Assembly: GCF_000281045.1 (NCBI RefSeq)
Contig: NW_008246079.1
Span: forward strand, 670,888 to 700,057
Length of the DNA: 29,170 nt
Direction of reading: 5' to 3'
Source: Saprolegnia diclina VS20
Lineage: Eukaryota > Oomycota > Saprolegniomycetes > Saprolegniales > Saprolegniaceae
The translations under genes were made by a program, and so were the position numbers. Shown in pieces: positions 17,250 through 27,611 of the stretch. Numbering within the stretch: the stretch's first letter is position 1; each line of letters starts with the position of its first letter. Under the pieces are notes generated by a model. The model was given only the letters and a program-made list of their open reading frames with translations. It ran no database searches and was not told the origin of the DNA.

Positions 17250-20200
17250 TCAAGCAACGTCGTACAAGCCAGCGACCTCAAGCTCGCGGATGCGGCGGCG
17301 GTCCGCGTCCAGAACGGTCGCGTCCGCATGGATGAGGAGGATGCTGCCGGGCGTCGTAAACATATCGATGGTTGGCTTGAGGCGGTCGCCGGGCTTGAGC
17401 AAGAGGTCTTTGCGCAGAAACGATGGCATGGCCGTGATTTCCTTGAGGCCCGGGTACCCCTGGAGGACGCCTTCGACGTACGAGACGAGCATGACCTCGC
17501 AGCCATACTGCGGCAGCGCCAGCGGCTACAAAAGACACCCAAAATCAATCTCAATCTCAAAAAACAAAACACCAGTACCCGCTCGGGCAGCGCGTCAAAG
17601 ACACTGTGGCGACCGAGGTACACGTCGACCGTCACGTCAACCTGGTTGTAGCCGACGCACGTGTCGGCGATCGGGACCCACGCGCCTTCGCCGCCATGGC
17701 AGCGCGCGCCAACCTCGATCAGCACGGGCGAGCCGCGGCAAAACTTGACTTCGCCGTGGCCCGGCCCGTGCTCAAACCCAAGCGCGTCGAGGACTGTAAA
17801 CTGATAGTCGATGAGCGCGTCGACAAGGCCGGGCGTCGCGGGCACGATCGAGAGGCCAAAGTACACAAAGGCGGCGTCGTTCACGCGGCGCTTGTCGTAC
17901 TTCCAGATGGCCGTCACCTTGTGCTTGCCGTTGCACGACACAGTGTCGATCACGTACTCGTCGCCTTCGAGAAACTCTTGGACGAGCACGGCTTCGTTCG
18001 TGAGGCCGAGGCCGTTGATCTTGCCGAGGATCGTGTGGAACGTGTCTTTTGCTTCGTCGAGCGAGAGACAGAGCGTGACATCTTCCGTGCCCGCGCTGTT
18101 GACGGGCTTGAGCACCACCTCAAACGTCTCCATCGCCAAGCGATCGATAAACGCTTTTACTTGCGCCCACGTCGTGCACTTGGCTTGCTGTACGGCGCGG
18201 ACACCGGCGTCTCGGAGCGTCTCGCCCATGAGGTACTTGTCCCGGCGCGCCAGCGTGTGCTCCATCTTGTTGCGCGTCAAGTTGAGGAGCGTCCCGAGCT
18301 CGTCCGCGAGGAGGACGCCCGTCTCGGCGCCAGGAAGCACCGCGATGATGTTGGCCCGTCGGTGCTCGATTGCATCGGCGACGCGCTGCAAAAGCACCGA
18401 CGTCGAGCTTGCGTCGCCCGTGTGCTCGGCCGTCGCCGCAAACTGCAGCGTGAGTCCATCTGGCACCAGACTCGCAACACCTTCCATCTTGTCGAGCCGG
18501 TCGCTGTACAGGCAGATGCACGCATAGCCGCGGCGGGTCACACGCTCGGCGACCACCGCGCCCGTCGAGAACGGGTCGACGACAACGACCACCTATCCAA
18601 TATGGCTTCGGCCACCACGACCCAAAGAGATACGACGGAGCTACCTCGAGCGGGTCTAGGACCGGACACGACGGCTCGATCGCGTACAAACCGTCGTGCT
18701 CCAGCGCACGGATGCGTGCATAGTCCGCCTCCAAAATGTCCTTGGAGGCGTGGACGAGCAAGATGCTGCCCGGCGTGTCAAACATGTCGCGCGTCGGCAC
18801 GACGCGGTCGCCCACTTTGGCGTGAAAGCTACTGGAGACATACGAGCCCAGTCGCGTAATCTCGTCGAGGCCCGGCAGCGCCGTGAGCGTGCCATGCTCG
18901 TAGGCCACGAGCATGGCCTCGCAGCCGTGTGCGCGCAACGTCGCGGGCACGACCGGGAGCGCGTCAAACGCCGGCTTGTCAAAGTACGCGTCGAGCGTCA
19001 CGCCGACTTGGTTGTAGCCAATGCACGGCGTCACGATCGGGATGTACGTGCCTTCGCCGCCATGGCAGCGCGCGCCAATCTCGACGAGGCACGGCTCACC
19101 GTGGACAAACTTGACTTCGGCGTGTCCCGGGCCGATGCGGATCTCGAGCGCATCAAGGACCTGCAAAATGTACGCAATGAGGCGCTGCGCCACGTCGCTC
19201 GACGCGTCGCGCAAGAGGACGCCATAGTAGACAAACGGCGCGCCATTGACCGGCCGCTTGTCGTACTCCCAGACCGCCACGACCTTGTGCACACCGTCGC
19301 GCGAGACGGTATCCACGACGTACTCGGTGCCGACGAGGTACTCTTGGACGAGCGTTGCTGTGTTTGCGAGGCCGAGGTGGTTGATCTTGCCCTGGATGTT
19401 GCCAAACGCGGCGCGGACCTCGTCCATGGACCGGCACAGCGTCACGTCGTCGCTGCCCGCGCTCTCGACGGGCTTGACAATCACCTACGACCGCATCTCG
19501 ATCAGAGGCAACGTGAAGGTTGAAGAGGTACCTCGAACGGATCCGGGCGCAAGTCGTTTTCGAGAAACGCCACAATCTCATTCCACGTCGTCGCCGAACA
19601 CTGCTTGACCGCGCGCAACTTGGCCGCTCGGATCTTCTCGCCCATGAGGTACTTGTTGCGCCGCGCTTCCGTGCCTTTGGCGCCGTTGGAAGCCAGTCCC
19701 ATGCGATCCGAGAGACGGTCGGCGAGGCACACGCCTGTCTCGGCGCCGGGCAGGACGCCCAGAATCGGGACGCCCACCTTCTTCAAGGCCGCGATCGTAG
19801 CCTCGAGCGCCGCGTCCGACTTGTCGGCGCCTACATAGAGTATCGTTGGCCACAAGAGTAGAGAGGGTATGCGTCGCTACCGTTGTGGTAGATTTCGGTC
19901 GTAAACTGCTGCCGCACGTCGGCGCGAATGTGCTGGATGAGCGGCTTCATGACGACAAGCGTGTCGCTGTAGAGCGCAATGCACGTGTACTCGCGCTTCA
20001 TGACCTCTTCCGCGAGCACCATGCCCGTCGAGAACGGGTCGACAACGACGATTGCGTGGCTGCCGCTATCCAGCTCTGGGATCGCAGAGAGGCCGAGGCT
20101 CTGCGCATCGCGCTCTTCCTTGGCATTGAAGTAGCGCTTGTGCAAGACGTCGCGGACCGCATCTTGGGTCTGGCGCATGCGCGGGTCAAAGGTTGCAGCG

Positions 20201-20415
20201 CGGCTGAGCTTCTTAAAGTCGGCGTGCGGGTGCGGGTGGTGCGGCAGCGGAATGCTCTTCCGCGGCAAGTGGATGCGCTCGTCAAAGGTCACGGCGCGCT
20301 GGTCGGCGCTAAGGAGGCGGAAGGACGACGGCGCGCGCGGGCTCGGCGCCGGCGACGCGCTGCTCTCGGTGGCGGCGACCGTCGGCGACGCGGCCGCAGA
20401 GTTGCTGTTGCCCAT
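17250..20415 (-). CDS. Tandem double ATP-grasp enzyme (987 aa, five exons)
   Basis: Exons 20415..19881, 19830..19532, 19484..18645, 18592..17579 and 17525..17250 are separated by GT-AG introns of 50, 47, 52 and 53 nt and give exactly 988 codons. Residues 1-120 are Ser/Pro/His-rich and start MGNSNS, a good N-myristoylation signal. Two homologous ATP-grasp halves follow: 121-558 and 559-987. Each begins VVVDPFSTG and has an LPGAETGV segment, the nucleotide-binding KPVxSAGxxDVTL (282-294 and 720-732), GPGHxEVKF (396-404 and 834-842) and the metal/phosphate motif E(I/V)GARCHGGEG (413-423 and 851-861). By hand the central 88 residues of the halves are about 64% identical. Related single-domain ATP-grasp ligases join a carboxylate to an amine via an acyl phosphate (for example L-amino acid ligases). 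The tandem layout recalls carbamoyl-phosphate synthase, but the sequence is not CarB. The substrate is unknown, and both active sites look intact. Confidence 0.85.
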
Positions 20416-21244
20416 GGCGTTGGCGGAATATTCGCAAATGGAGATCCGCCAACGTTGTGCGCAAGGAAATTTCGAAACGATCCACGGTTCAACCACACGA
20501 CATTTTTCTCGTTTTCACGTCTTTAACGTATTGTTTGTATGCAACATTTAATATTTACAATATTATGTTGAGTTTAGAAAAGATCCAAGGTTTTTTAAAG
20601 TGTCTTTTAATCGAGAAAAAGACACGGCAAATTGGAGGACCGGTTTCAGCGGCGTGGCTCTTGTAACGGTTGGATCCACGTACTAGCGACGAACTAGAAG
20701 GGACTGACTAACTAATTACACGCTAGGAGCGAGTCGACTACGTTTTTTGCGTCCAAGGGCAGGGAAACAGAAAGAGCGGGCGACGACCACGACTTCAACA
20801 TCGCGCGCTGGTCCCAAGCCAAAGATTCCGCCAGTGGCTTAGCTCTCGGGAGTATACTTGGAGGGATGGGGTAGCCAAGATACGAGCGAACGCTGGAGGT
20901 CGTCGTGTGGATGGCGCATGCTTCTCAGACCCGCAGCGGCGTCGAGTGCCGCAGTATCTTGACCGTGGCACGACTGGACGTGCGATCGTGGCCATCACTT
21001 CAACTTGGTTCCTCTATCCTTTTATAGACTAGTCCATTCATTCTGAGAGGATAAAAATCGAACCCGCGTTCTTTTTTTTGGCGTCGTTGTTCGTGGATGC
21101 TGTGCTGTCGAATATGCAGGACGGAAGAAGACCAAGTTGACGCCGAGCTGCACGGTGGGAAGAACAGCCAGCAACGACCAGAGCTGCATACGATGTATGT
21201 GTACTTGGTTATTCATCGTGGGCAAAGGTGAGAGCTCGTATGGC
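20416..21244. other. Intergenic region upstream of the ATP-grasp gene
   Basis: About 830 bp. It starts with the hairpin at 20418-20454 and continues into an AT-rich stretch (20500-20640). The rest, to the 3' end of the acyl-CoA-binding gene, shows no gene. A minus-strand frame at 21022-21192 begins with a hydrophobic, signal-like stretch but has no support. The GGGTTCGATT near 21045-21065 (minus strand) is B-box-like only. Confidence 0.45.
20418..20454. promoter_or_regulatory. 10-bp-arm hairpin immediately upstream of the ATP-grasp start codon
   Basis: CGTTGGCGGA (20418-20427) and TCCGCCAACG (20445-20454) are perfect inverted repeats around a 17-nt centre. The near edge lies 2 bp upstream of the ATG at 20415, so a transcript starting further upstream would carry a GC-rich hairpin against its start codon. 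It may also be a palindromic transcription factor site. Function is inference. Confidence 0.4.
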
Positions 21245-22423
21245 TTACTCGCCGTCCTTCCCAGACAAGTTGGAGATGATGGCGATGAGCGTATCCGCGA
21301 TGAAGCGCGGGAGGCGACGGTGCAGCAGCTTGCGCCACACAACTATCAAGTTGATACACACGTGAATATATCAAGTGCCGCGCGTACAGGTCAAGAAGAG
21401 CGACACGAGGAGCATGCGCACGTAGCGCAGCTGGAGCCACTGCGTCGCGCTCGTCCACGTCTGCAGCACTAACACACACGCTTGGTCGCGCGATTCGAGG
21501 TGCGCACGTACCAAGTTCTTCGGCGCGAAAGACCACTGAGCGCTCGACAATCGCCTGGAGCTGGTAGTGCTTCTCACGCAAAAGCGCGAGCTCCAACTAC
21601 ACGGCACAATGCGTATACGCATTGTCGAGACGAACGCACCTTGTGTTCGTGCACTTGGGCTTCGCTCGCCTTGAGCGCCTCGGTGGTGTGCGTTCGGACA
21701 AGGTCCAGCTGCCGCAGCTCGCGGGAGAAATGAGCATTCTACATCGCTTCAGCCCATTGCAGTGTGCCATCTCGCCGCGCTACCGTGTCGTGCGTGAGCG
21801 TGTTGACAGCGTCAGCCAGCGCCTCGTGGTCGACCACCTGCGTCTGGAGCTTGGTCTTGATCGCATCGAGCTCCTGCGCAAAGGCCGGGAGCCGGTCCAT
21901 GAGCGGCGGCGGCGTCGCGGGCGCCACTTCCGACGTCGCGCGACGCAAGCTCGGGCTCCGGCGCCAATTGTCCACCTATGGGCGCATTAGCCGTCGGCGA
22001 TGCCAGCCGCATACGAGGTCGTCGAGCGTCTTGATGTACTGCTGCATGGCCTGCTCCTTGCTGAGGTCGCCAAGCGCCTGCCACTTTTCCCTGCGCACCA
22101 TGGCACCTCGAGCAAAATGCGTCATGTCGACTACGTACCACGCCGCCAGCTCCAGCGTGTCGGTCGGCGCCTCGGTCGTGCACGCGCCGATCGTCGCTTG
22201 CTGGAAGAGCGCGTCCAAGGCGATGCGAACGGGCGACGCAGCATTCTTGAGAATGCCATGCGGCCCTACGCCGCCAGGATGGGTCATGCATCGTCGCCGC
22301 TGCTGCTGTACCTTGGTACGTCTGGAGGAAGAGGACGGCGGACGAGAAGTCCGACTCGAGCGACTGGCGCATCTTGACGACGGACGTCAGCGACCGCTTT
22401 GGCTGGAACGGCGACAGCAGCAT
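21245..22423 (-). CDS. Membrane-anchored acyl-CoA-binding protein, ACBD5-like (289 aa, eight exons)
   Basis: Exons 22423..22312, 22265..22139, 22090..22015, 21975..21784, 21738..21640, 21596..21512, 21468..21388 and 21342..21245 are separated by seven GT-AG introns of 39-48 nt and total exactly 290 codons. Residues 24-108 form an acyl-CoA-binding domain: LFQQATIG, then EKWQALGDLSKEQAMQQYI. Residues about 133-232 are a long heptad-rich helix (coiled coil), and 247-260 is a hydrophobic anchor followed by a basic, amphipathic tail ending GKDGE. This order (ACB domain, coiled coil, C-terminal anchor) is that of ACBD4/ACBD5 tail-anchored proteins at peroxisome-ER contacts. Compared with bovine ACBP, the equivalents of Lys54 (K82) and Tyr73 (Y98) are kept, while Tyr28 and Lys32 appear replaced by D55 and Q59, so ligand affinity may differ. 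It lies 322 bp downstream of the fatty acyl-AMP ligase fusion, on the same strand. Confidence 0.85.
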
Positions 22424-22745
22424 ATCTCTACCTGGCAGACGCGGCCCGGCCTCGCGACCTGTTACGTCAACAAATAAACCTCTTACATTCGATACTTGTA
22501 TGCGTTTCAAGAGGTTTCTCGCCTGACATCTTGAAGTTAGCTTTTTGTATCGGCCCTTCAACCTCGTGCAGCCGCCGGAATGCACAAGTACGTCGCGCTC
22601 GGCTCGGACGTGTATAAACTAACCACAGTAGAAACCATAATGCCACAAACCTATATCATGTTGATGGATAAATTGGTATAATTCAACATTCGCAACAATT
22701 ATACAAAAATGAGCGTTGATTTGTGCACTTATGACGTTGAGCTGC
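22424..22745. other. Spacer between the acyl-CoA-binding gene and the fusion gene
   Basis: 322 bp: the promoter of the acyl-CoA-binding gene and the 3' flank of the fusion gene, whose stop codon is at 22746-22748. The part from about 22615 to 22720 is AT-rich. Apart from the CRE-like site at 22462-22469 no element stands out. Confidence 0.5.
22462..22469 (-). promoter_or_regulatory. CRE/bZIP-like site upstream of the acyl-CoA-binding gene
   Basis: TGACGTAA on the minus strand, about 40 bp upstream of the start codon at 22423, matches the CRE/ATF-type bZIP consensus closely. Use by a bZIP factor is inference. Confidence 0.3.
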
Positions 22746-25700
22746 TTAATTTGCGACGCCGTTGGCCTTCTTGGCAGTCTTCTTCTTGGTCACCTTCTTC
22801 GCCTTGGGCTGGGGCTCGGCGTCCAATGTCTCGGCGGCATGCTGCACTGACGCGTCCACGTCGACAACGGGCTCGGCTACGATGGTCCCGGGAACGTCGG
22901 CGACGCTCGTCTTGGGTGCTTCGTCGACGACCGTGGGCGCGTCTGGAACGACAGCGCCGGCAAGCGCCGGTACCTCGGCCGTCGCTTGGACCTCGGGCTC
23001 CACGGGCGCTGCTTCAGCGACCGCTGCCGCGACGTCGCCCACCTTTTCGATCACAGCGTCTGCATGTTGCGGTTCTTCCACTGAAGCGACGGTGTCGATC
23101 TGGTTGTCGACGACAGGCTCGACCACGGGCACAGCAGCATCAACCACTACCGTAGGCGCCTCGGTCACCGCCTCGACGATCGCGTCCGGGTTGCGCAGAC
23201 TGTCCATGATGCGGACCAGCGCCTGCACGGTGCGACTGAGGTCGGCTTCGGTGTGCAAGTACGAGATGAAGAAGCGCAGTCGGCACTTGCCCTCCTCGAC
23301 GGCCGGGTGCACGATCGGCTTGACGTTGATCTTCTCTTCGTCGCTCAGCCGCATCGAGAGACGCACCGTCTCGACCGTCCCGCCAATGTACACGACCACC
23401 ACGCACGCGCCACGGACGTTCGTGCCCACGTCGAGCTTGGCCGCCACGCACGCGTCGTAAAAGAAAGCGCTGAGTTCCTGGAGACGCACCGACCGCTGCG
23501 GCTCGTCGCCCATGAGCTGGACGGCCTTGAGCGCCGCGCCGGCGTTGGCCGGACCGAGGCCCACCGAGTAGACAAAGCCGCCCGCAGAGTACTTGAGGTA
23601 GTCGACCACGGTCTTGGTGGCGAGGATAAAGCCGCCCACAGACCCGAGCGACTTGCTCATCGTGCCCATGCGCACGTCGACGTCGGTGGTCGGCACGTCA
23701 AAGTACTCGCACATGCCCTTGCCCGTCTGGCCCATCGTGCCGAACGAGTGCGCTTCGTCCACAAACAGAATGGCCTTGTGCTGCTTCTTGAGCGCGACAA
23801 ACGCCGGCAGATTCGGCACGTCGCCGTCCATCGAGTACACGCCCTCGATCACGATCAGCACGCGCCGGTACTTGTGCCGGACCGACTTGAGGATGCGCTC
23901 GGCGGCGGCCACGTCATTGTGCGGGAACGCCAGGATCGTCGCGCCACTGAGGCGCTGGCCGTTCACGCAGCTGTTGTGGTTGAGGATGTCGCACAGAATG
24001 AGGTCGCCCTTGCCGACAAGCGCCGCGATCGTCGTCACGTTGGTGACCCAGCCGCCCACAAACAGCACGGACGCCTCGGCGTCAAAGTGCTTGCACAAGG
24101 CGGCCTCGAGCTGCGTGTTGATGATGTTTTGGCCCACGATCGGCGACGAGCTCATGCCCGTGCCGTACGTATCGATGGCGTCCTTGGAGGCCTGCGCCGT
24201 CGCGGGGTGCGACGCGTACCCGAGGTAGTTGTACGTGTTGAAGTTGAGCTGCTTCTTCTTCTCGGCTGTGAGCACGTCCAAGTACGGCAGCACGAGACCG
24301 GCGTCCGTGAGCTCGCTCAGCTGACCGCGGAGGTGCTGGACCTCGGGGAAGCATTCGAAATCGTAGCACTCGGCCTTGATCTCGCCGTTCTCGTCGACGT
24401 ACGAGCCTTCGGGGAGCGTCGACTCTTGCGTCTCGAGCTCGCCGGTGGCGAGACCCGGGGCATTGGCGAGCTTGGCCGGCGTATCAAACTGGAAGAAGGC
24501 CGACGGCGGCACGACGCAGCCGAGGAACTCGCCGAGCTCGGCGCTGAGACCGACAATGGCCACCGAGTCCATGCCCAGGCAGGCCCACGGTGTGTCCGGG
24601 TCGATGTCCGAAGCAGCAGGCGTCGGCGAGGCTTGACTGTCGGCATCTTCGCTCGACGTCTCGCCTTCGTTGTTTTCCTGGGCGAGGCGCTCAAGCAGCC
24701 ACGCCACAATCTCTTCCGGTGTCTTGATCACCGCCGGCGTCGATGCAGCTGCGTTCTCATCCGAAGCGACCTCAGGTTCGGCCACGGGCTTGGGACGGCT
24801 CTCGATGACGCCCTTATGCATGTACTGGGCGGCGAGCGTGTTGTCTTCAAACTTGGCCTTGGTGCCACGACGCTGGATCTTGCCGCTCGTCGTCTTGGGG
24901 ATACTGCGAGGACGCAAGAGGACGATCGAGGCGCAACGGAGCTGGTGTTCCGACAGCACCGACGTCGCAATGGCGTTGGCGATGGCGCGGAGCTTGTCCT
25001 GGTCCTTCTTGAGGTCCGAGCGCATCTCAGCAACGACAACGAGAGCTTCTTCTTGGTTGGACGTCTCGATCGAAAAGGCAGCGACACAGCCAGGGCGAAC
25101 CTCGGCGTCAGCCAGCTCGGCCGTGTGCTCAACATCTTGGGGGCAGACGTTGCGGCCACGGACGATGATGAGATCCTTGAGACGGCCAGTGATGAACGTC
25201 TGGCCGTTGCGAAGGAAACCCATGTCACCAGAGCGCAACCAGTGCGACTTGTCGAGGATCGTCACGTCGCCAGAGCGGAGAAAGTGGCTCTTGTCCGAGC
25301 TACCCACCGACTCGCGCTTGTGCTTGGGGTCCTTGAGCGTCGCCTGGAACTGCTCTTTCGTGTACTCGTCACGGTGCCAGTAGCCCTTGGCGACGCTCGG
25401 GCCTTGGATCCAAATCTCACCGACGGCGTTGTCCTTGAGCTGCACATGCGTCTCGGGGTCGACGACAATGACGCGGAAGGTCGGCATGGGAATACCACAG
25501 CCGACAAGCGTGCACGTATCATTGGCGTTGTAGCCCTTGGCCGCAACGACCGCAGTCTTCTTCTGCTCCAGCGCGCTCTTCTTAAGGACGAGGACAGTCG
25601 GGTCCTGGAGCTTGTACGGGTCTTGGCCCGTCACAACGAGAGTCACCTCGGCGAGGCCGTAGCCGCAGTTGAACGTCTTGGGGTTGAAGCCCGCGGGCAG

Positions 25701-27010
25701 GAACTTGTCGGTAAACGATTCCAGCGACTCGATGCGAATGGGCTCGGCCGCACAAATGCACTGCTTGAGAGAGCGCAGGTCGAGCTTGGCGACTTGGGCC
25801 TTGGACGTCTTGCGGGCCACGAGTGCGTAGCCAAAGTTTGGGGCGCACACGTGCGTGCCCTTGTACTTGGAGACGGTACGCATCCACAGCGCAGGGTCCT
25901 TGATGAACGCCAGCGGCGACATTGAGATACACCGAGCACCTGGACAAGTGCAAAGTGAGAAAGGCCAAGTGCAAAGTGGGATCGAAGTGCATACCAGTCG
26001 AACACGGCACGAGGATGAAGCCGACGAGGCCCATGTCGTGGTACGACGGCAGCCAAGACACCATCGTGTCGTCTTCGCGGATCGACGCCCACGTCTTGAG
26101 CTGCGCGTGGATGTTGCCGTGCGAGATCATGACGGCCTTGGGCTCGGACGTCGAGCCGGACGAGTACTGGAAGAACGCAATGTCGTCAAAGGTACACTCG
26201 ACCGGCGTGTAGCTGTACAAGGCCATCGTTAAACGTACTGCCATGATCCATGAAGGTTGTACCGATCAGCCATCGCCGACGAGATCGAGTCGGTCGAGAA
26301 CCACTGGATGTCCTTGGGCCATGTGACCGAGCTCGAGAAGTAGCTCTTGGCGGTCGCGAGCTGGGTGGCCATGTAGTACGCGCGGTTGGTCAAGATGACC
26401 TTGGCGCCTGAATCGTCGACCATGCGGTTAAACTTGGGGAGGTCCTTGGCGAGCGTGCCCGGGTACGGCGGGTAGACGGGAATGCCGATCGCACCGGCGT
26501 AGAGGCAACCCCAAAAGCCCATGGCAAAGTCGAGGCCTGGTGGGTAGCAGAGCATGACGCGATCGCCCTTCCGGAGCGCTACAAGATGGATGCATGAGTC
26601 ATCGTAGGGTACCAGTGATGATAGGTACAAGCATCTTGCTGCAAAGTGGCGGCGACACGGCGGGCGGCGCGGTCCACGTCAGCAAAGTTCATGACAACGC
26701 TTTCCTTGCCAGCGTCGTCGAGGAAGACGTACACGACCTTATCAGGCGTCTCTTGGGCCCGGCGTTTGAGAAGGTCAACGATGGACGCTTCGGCGGCAAG
26801 GCCTTCGTGCGCCTTGGTCGTGCGTGCGCGCTTGGCCTTGGGCGCTGGTGCGTCGCTGGTGGTGGCGGCTGGTATGGCTGGAAGCCCGCGCTCGACGACG
26901 TCGTCGTGCTTGCGCTTCCGCGAAGAGAGGTAGGCCGCAGTACCTAGCGCGACGGCCGCGAGGGACGTGGCGACGGCGGCGCTGGCAGTGTCGAGCATGT
27001 ACGCTTGCAT
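22746..27010 (-). CDS. Fusion enzyme: membrane anchor, fatty acyl-AMP ligase, acyl carrier protein, alpha-oxoamine synthase (1369 aa, four exons)
   Basis: Exons 27010..26629, 26578..26263, 26212..25995 and 25939..22746 (introns 50, 50 and 55 nt) give exactly 1370 codons. Residues 6-28 are a hydrophobic anchor followed by RKRK. Residues about 75-690 are a fatty acyl-AMP ligase: YSSGSTSEPKAVMISHGN (249-266), WLPSYHDMGLVG (286-297), MSPLAF (312-317), and the C-terminal lysine in TTSGKIQ (K659). Residues about 710-805 are an acyl carrier domain with LGMDSVA, S764 being the phosphopantetheine site. Residues about 870-1221 are a PLP-dependent alpha-oxoamine synthase (serine palmitoyltransferase/KBL/AONS family) with DEAHSFG (1033-1039), K1068 in TMSKSLG as Schiff-base lysine and HPAVEEGKCRLRFF. 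A tail of about 148 residues, Ala/Val/Pro-rich and then Lys-rich, ends the protein. Inferred reaction: fatty acid is adenylated, loaded on the carrier and condensed with an amino acid, releasing CO2. An in-frame ATG at 27100 would add 30 polar residues, but a CCAAT box lies in that stretch and the paralogue begins at the anchor. Confidence 0.92.
25224..25295 (-). repeat. Short in-frame tandem duplication inside the acyl-AMP ligase domain
   Basis: Residues 521-530 (DKSHFLRSGD) and 535-544 (DKSHWLRSGD) repeat at a 14-codon period. The second copy is the one that runs into the family's usual RSGDMGFL motif. The DNA copies differ at several synonymous sites, so the duplication is not very recent. 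Confidence 0.7.
25945..25978. repeat. Direct repeat within intron 3 of the fusion gene
   Basis: CAAGTGCAAAGTG occurs at 25945-25957 and 25966-25978, inside the 55-nt intron 25940-25994, the longest intron in the window. An internal tandem duplication would explain the extra length. Confidence 0.5.
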
Positions 27011-27611
27011 GCTGCTGCTGGTGCTGCTGGACTGCGTCAAGGCAAAGTGGGGTCGGCCGTATCGAATCCAGCAAGCTCGTTCATTGGCTGAAATAGACAT
27101 CGCAAGTGATCTGGAAGAGAGACCGCGGTATAGTCAATCCAAGTCATCCAGTACCAAACTTGAGGCTAAACGCACGCCATTATTTCGTCGCGCGCACTAA
27201 TCAGGTCTTTATGAATCCGATCTCAGCCACCTATAAACGATACGAGTTAACTATACAAAGATACATGCATAGATCTACCATGATGCGCGTCAAGTAAGCG
27301 GACATGCACAGGCGGGCGCCGGGGGCCCACGGTCTCAAGTGGCGTGTTGTTAGACGAGCAGCACGGGGTCGAAGCGAACTTTAAAGAGTGCATGGCGTTC
27401 TGGAGATTACCCGTTAAGTACGACGAAGCTTCAAGGTGCACTGTGGCCCAACGGATCTTCGTCCCTTCAACAAGGTTGCAGCGACCCAGAGTGCGACGAG
27501 CGCTGCGTCGTTCGTGGGTGCACTTGCATTCACCGTCTCGGCGGTGAGATCCCTGCATTAGGTCCACACGCGTTAAGAGTGCCTGCCTTCAAACCGCCGA
27601 CTGACTGTATC

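Noticed and set aside
18120-19484. ATP-grasp region as two or three separate genes
   Set aside because: The frames end or begin exactly at GT and AG sites, the phases match at all four junctions and the joined halves align. One spliced gene explains this better than several genes lacking start or stop codons.
21022-21192. Possible small secreted protein on the minus strand (MQLWSLLAVLPTVQLGV...)
   Set aside because: Only the first 20 residues look signal-like; the rest is low-complexity and basic, the frame is short and no supporting context was found.
23253-25925. Very long plus-strand open frame (about 890 codons) opposite the fusion gene
   Set aside because: It is antisense to a gene with clear catalytic motifs. 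GC-rich third positions leave few stops in the opposite strand; the translation is Arg/His/Asp-rich without any domain.
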